From NCBI GenBank assembly GCA_009599575.1, contig VWND01000064.1:992001-1056000 (forward strand): a stretch of 64,000 nt of DNA, written 5' to 3'. Position numbers and translations under genes: made by a program. This DNA comes from Blumeriella jaapii. Its lineage: Eukaryota; Ascomycota; Leotiomycetes; Helotiales; Drepanopezizaceae. Shown one piece after another: positions 55,809 to 64,000 of this stretch (the stretch's first letter is position 1; every line of letters starts with the position of its first letter). Below the pieces are notes generated by a model. It was not told where the DNA came from. It worked only from the letters and a program-made list of their open reading frames with translations, and searched no databases.

Positions 55809-58800
55809 ATGGACTTCACAAAGCTCAGAGCGACCGCCCTCAAAGACGGAGACGACGAGGAGGCCGTCACAGTCAATACTCGGGCCCTGATCGACAAAGT
55901 ACTCGCACGATACTCAGGAGAATGGACCACGCTGCGAGAACTCATACAGAACGCTGCCGACGCCCAGGCAACCACCGTCACCATCAAATTCGAGACACTA
56001 CCCTCCGCCTCGGTACCTCTGTCAAATACCACAAATCAGTCGGAGGTACTGAAGCATGTGCTGCTACATCATACATTAAGAAGGCTGCTGGTCACGAACG
56101 ATGGGCAACCTTTCGGGGTTAATGACTGGTCGAGACTCAAGAGGATAGCTGAGGGCAACCCGGATGAGACCAAGATTGGAGCCTTTGGAGTTGGATTCTA
56201 CAGTGTCTTTGCAGACTGCGAGGAGCCGTTTGTGAGCTCGGGAAATGAGGCTATGGCATTTTACTGGAAGGCCAACTCCTTATTCACCAAGAGGCTGCAG
56301 TTGCCACCTGAACAGAGCAACCCGAATACCAGTTTCGTTTTGGACTACCGGAACTCTACGACTCCGATGCCGAATCTTCTCTCAATATGCCAGTTTCTTG
56401 CCACGAGTCTGACCTTTGTTGCTTTACAAAAGCTCGAATTACACGTGGATGACTGGACGATCATTAGATTGGAGAAGAAGGCGGCTCCAAGTGTCGAGGT
56501 ACCTATAGCTCGGGACGTCGAGACCAGGACGAAAGAAGGCTTGATGAAAGTGCAAAGCATGGATCGGGAGAGTGTCCAAATGGACGCTACATTTATGAAT
56601 GTTGTTGGTTGGAAACCAGCCCTCTCAGCAACCGTTTCAAAGCCGGGCTACGAGAGCTCATATGGCATGACCTCCTCTGACGTACCGTCTTTGCGGTCCT
56701 TTTTCTCCAGATTGACGGCAAGTAGCAGCCATGCTCAGATCAAGACGAAAGCAATGAAGGAAGAAAAAGCACTTCAAGACGTCGTACTAGAGGATCTGAC
56801 TGCAGTAACTACGGCGAACGTGTTCTTGAGAGTCACGACCGCTGTTGTCAAAACTTCGGTCAACGGAAATTTCGCTGTAGAGCTTGAGCGCGCCACCAAG
56901 AAGCCACCTCCGAAGAGTACAAAACTCGCTATTCTTACTTCTTCCTACGATGAGACTGCAGCTTCCTCGAAGGACAGTCTGGTGGCAAGTAAAGTTGATG
57001 TCTTCTCCTCTGTCCTCCCTGGAAAGAAACCTGGCGGGCGCATCTTCATCGGTTTTCCTACTCATCAAACCACCGGTGCTGGCATGCATCTCTCTGCGCC
57101 CTCGGTCATCCCCACTGTCGAGCGAGAATCTATAGATCTGAATGCAAGATGGGTGAGAACGTGGAATCAGGAAATGCTTCGGGTAGCTGGTATCATGGCT
57201 AGGTTGGCTTTCACGAACGAGATGGCCGATCTTTCCACCAAGATCAAACGTGCGGCAGAGCGTGCTGGTCACGGTACCAAGGTTACCAAAGCCGAAATCG
57301 AGCAATTCATGCCCGAGGCTCTGCATACTTTGAAAAGCTTCACATTCGGAGAGTCGACCCCGAGTTCTCAAGTATCGCAGATTATTGAAGAAGCCTTTTG
57401 GACCGCCTACAAGAAACCGTCTATCGAGATCTACAGCTCGCGTGGTGTCCTATCCACCGCAAGGGTCCGACTGGCCACAGAGGATCTGAGCGGCTTTGTT
57501 GAAGGTATCCCGGTCGTCCCTGATGCGATAGCTGAAGGCCCCTTCGTGAGCAAGCTTAAAGATTTTGGGCTCATTACCGAGATCACTTATAGCGATGTCA
57601 AGCACGAACTTGAAGCAAAGGCATTGAACAGAGAACAACTCGTACAGTTCATTGGCTGGGCTGGAAAGAAAGCCATCACGGGAGACATGGACAGATTGAC
57701 CGTCCACACTCTAATGGACGTCGCTGTTGCAACGATCGGAGACTCTGACGGCGAGGGCGGTGTCATCGCTCTGGGCGCCATTACCAATTACTTGAGTGTT
57801 AACAAGATTCCAGCCGAGCTTCCTTTACCCGCAACGACGATGCCGTTTCAGTTCACTCGGAATTCGCCTGTAAATCAGCTCCAGGCCCTCGGCTGGGAAC
57901 CGCTTGAGATCGTGCCATGGTTGCGCTTTCTTATAGAAACCAATTCCCACCGACCGAAAGAGCAAAGTCTAACAACATCTCCACTGTTTGCGGCTAGCAT
58001 ACTCCAAGTCCTGTCTAAGGCATGGGACGGCCTCAGTGCCAATTCCAAGGTCACCGTTGTCGCACTTCTGAACTCCCTGACGATTATCCCTACCAAGGCT
58101 GGCATGAAGAAACCAGGAGATTCATTCTTTGCAAGTGTGAAGCTCTTCGAAGACCTACCAACCGTTACCTCGTGTCCGGGTGTGAAGGAGAAATTCTTGG
58201 CTGCAATTGGCGTGAGGAAGACCGTTGATTTGGAAACTATCTTTGCCCGCCTACTTGCACCCACACCAGCAGCAAGACCCGGAGAAAAGGCTGTAAATTA
58301 TCGTCACATGGAGGTGATCAAGTACCTGGCCTCTGTTCGAGACGATATCCCCAAGGAAGACATACAGAGACTGAAGAACTCTCAAATTTGTCCCGCCGAA
58401 GCTGGGCCCAAAGGCCTTGAGCCCACTATAGGTAGCGCGAAGTTGTACCGAGTATCTGAGCTCTTTGAGCCCAGCGATGACCTCCGGGGGCTTAAATTGC
58501 CGATAATCCAATGGCCTGGCCCCCCTGGAAGCTACAGGGCCAACAGTGTCGAAGGGAGGTTTCTCTCTCTTCTCGGACTGAGATCGTATCCGTCGGTCCC
58601 TGAGCTCATCGATCTGATGGCATCAGATGACGCTGAAATGCGGTCCAAATCCATGACCTACTTTGTTTCCAATCATCACGTGAAAGGCTACGGGGCTTTC
58701 GATTTGCATCAATCTAATAAGTCATTCTTGCCTCTCCAAGGAGAAAAGGATCGCTTAGTGTCTCCTTCTGAGTGTTTTACTAATGAGCGCTGCAAAATTC

Positions 58801-61342
58801 TCGGCTTCAGTATCTTATCGAAAGGCTTGATAGCGCACGCTAATGTGAGGCTGTTCCTCCTCTTTTGAATTCAATTCTGACTGTCTCTTACAGAAATTCG
58901 GTGTGGCGATAGATCCTCCAATCTCACACTGTTTAAAAAGACTCATAAGTCAGCCACCCCAAACGCAGGGTGAGGCGTCAGCTCTGTTTGGGTACTTTAC
59001 AAGTCGACTGGGCGAGATCTCTGCACAAGGCGTCGCCTTGCTTGCCGAATCTCGCATTGTGCCCGTCGTTGCTCGGAACGAGTCCAGCGGGCTACAGATC
59101 GAGAAGAATCCCACTAGTCGCGTAGTACTCAGGACCCCTCGACAATGCTATCTTGGGAGCTCATCCGCTTACGGAGAGGTTTTCGACTTCGTGGATTTTG
59201 GTAGCGAAGCGAACGCGTTCCTCTTGAAATGCGGATCGAAGCCCGAACCTACCATCATAGAGCTAGCACATTTTGCATGTAGGGAGCCTGCGCGCCTGCT
59301 GGGTCTTCTACAAGGCTCTGAAAAGTATCTCGGTCTTTTGAGAAATTTTGCGGATGAGCTTCCCAAGCTGAGAAAAGACAAGCAACTCTTCGCACAGATG
59401 GGGACTGCTAAATTTCTGGTTGGGTGGGTTGAACTCTCCGCGGACAAGGAAAAACGAAAGTCTGGGAAGCCACGAAATCTCATGGACGATGATCCCGACG
59501 CCGAAGAGATCGAAGATGCACCGATCAAGCAACAAAAACTAGAATCGGCCAATAGAATCATCATCGTAAGTCCTGGGTTCTCCACCTCTACGATTACTAC
59601 TGACGAAATACAGAACGATGACTACGCTGGGTATCGACTTTTCAGAAGTTCGCTTGTCTGTGCCCCGGAAGAAGAGAAGCTGGAAACATTTTACCTTGCT
59701 CTAGGCGCTCAGCCTCTACGAAGCTTGATTCAAGAAGATCTCCGATTGGGACACCCAACTGGGGATTCTGTAACCAAACTCCGCATCCATGTCCTAGAGA
59801 GAGCAAAGTTGTTCCTGCATGACCTACACCAGGGCTCTCGTGAGATTATCAAGCACGATGGTCGTTGGCTTGAAAAAAATCTCTGGATTCAGATTGTGTC
59901 ATCGATCAATCTCCGGCGGTCTCTTCGCGGTCACAGTCTGTCTCATGACGAGAAACGATCTGCCGCCATGCAACACGACAAGAGAACGGGCTGGACGTTA
60001 TTTGTCACTCCTGGAAACCACGACACATACCAAATCAGTCAGGCCATTTGCAAGTTATTGCTAGACAGGCCTAACCAAAATACCTACCTGACCTTCGAGC
60101 AATTCCTCAACCTCAGTCTCCACCAATTACGAGCACGGGGCTATAACGTTGAGCGTATCTTGCGAGCAAAGGCTGCAGAACAGAGAATGGCAGAGGAAGA
60201 CCGTAAGAAGCAGATGGCTATTGAACAGCAACAGATTAAGGAGCAAGAAGCTCTCTGGCAGCAACAAAACCAAAGCCAACTGGTACCCGCAGCAGCCGGT
60301 CGTGAAGAAAAAATGCCCCAAATGCCTGGAGCCTTCGGTTCCGACTCCCCAGAGAATTCCCCTATCCGTCCGGGTGATCGAGCGAGCCGCGGTGGTAGTA
60401 GTATCTTTTCGACCTTCACTAAGAGACTTGGTCTCAACAACTCAGGCAGTGGTAGCAACTCAAGTGGTAGCGAGGTGCAAGAACAACTTCAAAACTTCCT
60501 GGGTGGTGCTACTGGCAACGACGGCTCGTCGAATAAACCCTCACCACCTCCTTACGACGAAATCCAAAAAGGAGGCACAGAAAAGGTGTCCAACCCTGCC
60601 GAGATCCAGCAGAACCTGCACAACGCCATCCAGTCCTCACGCCCTTACAACTCATCCACCTGTTCTCGCCCCCAACAACCCAAAACATCAAAGAGCAGGC
60701 CACCTATTGCGACTCGACGCCTTCCCACAACATCACCTTCCTCGCCGACGCCGCCAACGGCATGCGCATCTTCGTCTCCAAGACATCTACCACGGACCCC
60801 GACGCTTTCCTCGCCGCCAACGTGCACGGCCTTAACACCTTCTCGCTCCTCTTGCAGGACGTGTGCGACGTGTACGCGCTGCCACGCAGCGCCATGCACA
60901 TTTTTCACGACGACAGCGGCGGCACCATTGCCTTCAACTCGGGTGGCGCCCTCTTCTGCAACTTCCGCTTCTTCAGCCAGCTGCACGAGAAGAAAATGGC
61001 AGCAGTGGGCGGCGGCAGCGGCCAGGCTAAGGGAGACGCGGGCGTGTACTGGTGGGTCGTGGTTGCGCATGAGCTGGCGCATAACATAGTCAAGGAGCAT
61101 GATGCGAGGCACAGTTTCTATACGTAGGTCTTACCCTCCCCTCCTCTCCTCTTCTTCCTCACCTCCTAAGCTCCGTATCCCATTTCCAGCTGTACAACGG
61201 TTGTATGTGTGCTAGATGCTGACTTTGAGATGATAGCGAGATGCTGGTCGCGAACAACTTTTCCAAGATGATGGCAAAGACGGCGACGTATCTGCAGGCG
61301 AGCAACGCGCCGCAGATTGAGAGTGGGACGCAGATGCGTTGA
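55809..61342 (+). CDS. sacsin-like HATPase / DUF3684 large protein
   Basis: Giant protein of about 1,774 residues. Exons: 55809-58844, 58894-59565, 59614-61123 and 61237-61342. The second intron (59566-59613, GTAAGT, CTGAC branch) is 48 bp, in frame and stop-free. The N-terminus has an HSP90/sacsin-type ATPase fold: LRELIQNAADAQATTVTIKF (Asn/Asp box) and KIGAFGVGFYSVFADCEEP (glycine box). The rest is the fungal DUF3684 region, then a Gln-rich linker (QQQIKEQEALWQQQNQ) and a C-terminal ordered domain with a metallopeptidase-like HELAHNIVKEHDARHS. Near 60655-60662 the reading frame must gain one base to pass from SSRPYNSST to LFSPPTTQN. Role unknown; a chaperone-like function is inferred from the ATPase fold only. 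Confidence 0.9.
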
Positions 61343-62149
61343 TGGGCAGGTAGATAGGTGGGCGGTTGGCACAGTACAGATACTGAGAAGTGCATCTTAC
61401 AGTAATACACTTGAAGCTGGTTTGGCTTGCGAGCAAGAACATTGGCATTGGCATTAGCGCGGCGCAGGTATCGTGGGTTGTAAATAGGCACCGATGAAGT
61501 GGGCATCTTTCAGAACTTTGCAATGATCAGACTAGAGAAGATGAAATCTGGCGCTTCACTCACTCACCCCCTCATTCATTCTTCATTTGCTACCTCAACT
61601 GGCCGAGAACCTCTTAATTGTGGAATTGTGGGAATGCTGCTGCTGGTGCAGGGCAGCCCAGGGCTGTCTTAGATTTATGTAATGGGAAAATCGGCCTCCT
61701 TCATGTCAGTCACAGTACAGTACCGTGTGTACATCCCCAATTAGGGATTCAAGCCATGGTTCAAAAGCACCGCGACTGACCCGACCTACCTAACCTAGAC
61801 AGACAGATAGACAGACTGCCTACTGTACAATACTGTTTTTGCCCCCACTCACAGTGAGAGAGTGACCTTGAGAACTTCAAGACTATCTATCTGATACCGA
61901 GAGGCCAATTTGGCGCTACCGCGGGTAAGCAAGAAAGAGATCGTAAATAATCATCATGTATGAGGTGGGGTATAACTCGGTTGATTGTTTACTTCTTGTA
62001 TGTACGTACGTCAGCACCCTGGCGCAATCCAGATCCTCAGATAATGGAATGAATGGGCCTATCAACTAACCAGCCAGAGACTAAGGTCGATATTATCTAT
62101 CTGTCCCCAACACGCTACATCCCCCGCCCTCCCTTCCCTTTTCCACTTC
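61343..62149. other. convergent spacer before the P450 gene
   Basis: No gene. Several TACAGTA/TACTGTA heptamers at 61371-61402, 61715-61723 and 61820-61836. Contains the 3' flanks of both converging genes. Confidence 0.6.
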
Positions 62150-63937
62150 TCAACGCGCTTTGAACTGCAGATTCAGCGGCGCCAGCCCAATCGTAAAGTA
62201 ATCCTCCGTCTCGTTCAGCAGGGCGTGGCCGTCCTCGCCAGGGGCAAAGGCGACGTCGAACCTCGTCACCAGCAGCGCGGCGACGGTGCGCAGCTCCATG
62301 AGCGCCAGGTTCTTGCCGATGCAGCCGTAGCGGCCGATAGAAAAGGGCGCGTACGCGTTCTTGTTCAGGATCAGGGCCGGCTGGCTGGACCACCGCTCGG
62401 GGATGAAGTCGTGCGGTTGGCGCCAGGCTTTGGGTGCTATTTTGCGGTTTTGGAGTCAGTCGACTTCTCGAACAGTTCGCGGTTTGCGTGTGCGTGTGGA
62501 TGGGGGTGGGAGGAGGAGATGCAAACTTACATCTTCCGGCAGTCCACAAGGGCACGGAGACGATCGTGTCGCCCGGGACTCGCGTCTTCCCAATCGTGAT
62601 GCCCTCGGGGGGCGTGAGTCTGCTCAAGCCGCTCGGCACTGGAGGGTGCAAGCGCAGCGTCTCGTTGATCACGCCGTTCAGGTAATCCGCGTTCGCCAGG
62701 GCCTTGATGTCGAAGGAGCCGTCTTCCGCTACCAGCGGCTTGACTTCCTCGCGCAGCCGAGCGGCGATGATCGGGTCGCGCGCGATGTGGTAAAACATGT
62801 GCGTGAGCGTGGCGGCTGTGGTGTCGGAGCCGGCGACGATGATCAGGCGCGCGTCGCCTACGAGCCACATGTGTTCCTTGAAAGGGTCGTTGGTTATGGG
62901 GTCTGCTTCGAGGAGCCATGACATGACGTCTTTCTCCTCTGGTTTCCTCTGCGCTCTCGTCAGTCCCGTCTCCGCCCAAATGAAATAGACCCGAGTATCA
63001 CGAAATCGGGATAGAGTCGAGGTACCTCCTTTCTCTTCTTGGCCTGCCCTTCACAGTAAGCGAGCCACTTGAGGTAGCCATCCGATGCGCCTGGGATCTT
63101 CATCATGATCATCATGAGCCATGGCATAGGTGAGAAGATGCCCAGAGGACGCTGACCCTCCTCGAGCAGCTTGATCGCGTCGTGCTTCTCCCCCTTGGTC
63201 AGCATGTCGAACGACTCCCCGAAGGCGAGCTCGCCCATCACGTCGAAGGAGTAGTAGTTGAACCACAGGCTCGAGTTGAGCGCTTTGCCGCCAAAGGCCG
63301 CCAGCTGCTCGACGAGCACGTTGGCGAAGCCCACTACGCGGGACTCGTAGCTGTCGAGAGCTGTTCTCGTTGTCAGCTGCCAGCCCGATACCTCTGACTA
63401 AAACTGAGAGAGCACACTAGAATAAAGGAGTAGGCGAGACGAACCTTTCATGCTGAAGCCTCGGTCCCATACTCGTCGCCGCTTGTCGTGCGTAGCGCGG
63501 TCTCTGCATTGGTGCAGACTCACCAGCGGATCCCCCATATCATACCACGCACTCTTCGTGCATGTCGACCGGGCACCCATGACGGCCTCGACAGCGTCCG
63601 GATCCACGATACTCAGCTCGTTGGGCCCGATGCGCACATAGTCCCCATACGCCGCATGCCACTTATCCAGTCGCTTGTAGTTGTCGCACTTGCCCAGCTG
63701 CAGCACGTGCCAGAACTTCGTGAGTTTGGCGCCTGGGGGACCGGGAAAGGCGTGCAGGCGGTGGAAGAAGGCCCGGTAGACGAGCATGCTGGTCCAGAGG
63801 GACACGAGATATGAGATCGTGAGGGCCGCGGAGGTGAAGGCCGCGGAGGCGAGGCTAAGCTCGCCGAGGCGGACGAGGCCTACGGTGAGGAGGGTTGGGG
63901 CGGCGAAGAGAAGCTGGAACAGGCGGAAGGCGTACAT
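62150..63937 (-). CDS. cytochrome P450 monooxygenase
   Basis: 510-residue microsomal P450 in four exons: 63937-63445, 63360-63026, 62948-62531 and 62436-62150. All joints keep frame (donors GTTCGT, GTACCT, GTAAGT). The N-terminus has hydrophobic segments over residues 1-60 for ER anchoring, then the proline-rich hinge FPGPPGAKL. I-helix oxygen-binding motif AGSDTT at 315-320, K-helix ETLR at 372-375, PERW at 428-431, and the heme loop FSIGRYGCIG with axial Cys454. The overall style (LRLHPPVPSGLSRLTPPEG) resembles fungal CYP families annotated as benzoate- or tryprostatin-hydroxylase-like; the substrate is unknown. The next gene upstream is outside the window, so a biosynthetic cluster beyond 64 kb cannot be judged. 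Confidence 0.95.
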
Positions 63938-64000
63938 ATGATGCTCGCCGCGGATGAAATGGAGATTGTGAGAGAGGACTCCAGCGGCGGCCGCTGCTGC

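Overview
The window is nuclear DNA of a filamentous ascomycete (Pezizomycotina, probably a Sordariomycete or close relative; I cannot fix the order). The evidence is short introns of about 48-130 bp with GTRNGT donors and CTRAY branch points, a free-standing 5S rRNA gene, a hydrophobin, fungal housekeeping genes (MAK16, MSS1, GYP7-type GAP, MED6), a microsomal P450, and AT-rich spacers and a stop-riddled pseudogene that look RIP-mutated. There are no operons. Exon boundaries below were worked out by hand from splice consensus and frame continuity.

Layout. 1-2165 is AT-rich spacer. 2166-3460 (-) is an alpha/beta-hydrolase. 3461-8816 is gene-free and studded with TACTGTA/TACAGTA heptamers. 8817-9554 (-) is an Mso1-like exocytosis protein. 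9555-14851 is gene-free. 14852-15211 (+) is a hydrophobin, convergent with MAK16 (15979-17000, -). A five-exon protein of unknown function (17708-18968, -) and a secreted major-royal-jelly/yellow-type protein (20151-21568, -) follow. Next come a lysine/glutamate-rich coiled-coil protein (23196-24017, +) and a 76-residue protein (24725-24955, -). 24956-27782 holds a dispersed repeat and a tRNA-Met-derived pseudogene with a repeated tail.

27783-34061 carries two secreted enzymes on the + strand: a GH28 exo-polygalacturonase-type enzyme and an endonuclease/exonuclease/phosphatase-fold nuclease. A 91-residue membrane protein follows (34555-34830, -). 34831-39759 is largely gene-free but contains an intact-looking 5S rRNA gene bracketed by two 130-bp direct repeats. 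A 58-residue ORF ending in a repeated GRGGYN motif lies at 39760-39936. An AT-rich element with terminal inverted repeats and an internal 23-bp minisatellite occupies 40944-42028.

42293-64000 is the gene-dense part: mitochondrial tRNA-modification GTPase MSS1 (-) divergent from a GYP7-type Rab GAP (+), a decayed GH13-type gene (-), an MFS transporter (+), MED6 (-), an MMTAG2-type protein (+), a 1.77-kilo-residue sacsin-like HATPase/DUF3684 protein (+) and a cytochrome P450 (-). MSS1 and the DUF3684 gene each need one extra base to stay in frame at one point, which looks like single-base assembly error or recent damage.

The genes do not form one obvious pathway or biosynthetic cluster. The accessory part is typical of a plant- or litter-associated mould (pectinase, secreted nuclease, hydrophobin, secreted yellow-like protein). 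The less ordinary signals are the dispersed palindromic heptamer, the 5S-flanking repeats, the SINE-like tRNA-derived unit, the inverted-repeat element and the paired dispersed repeat at 25.5 and 49.4 kb. I did not find a convincing new biological system.
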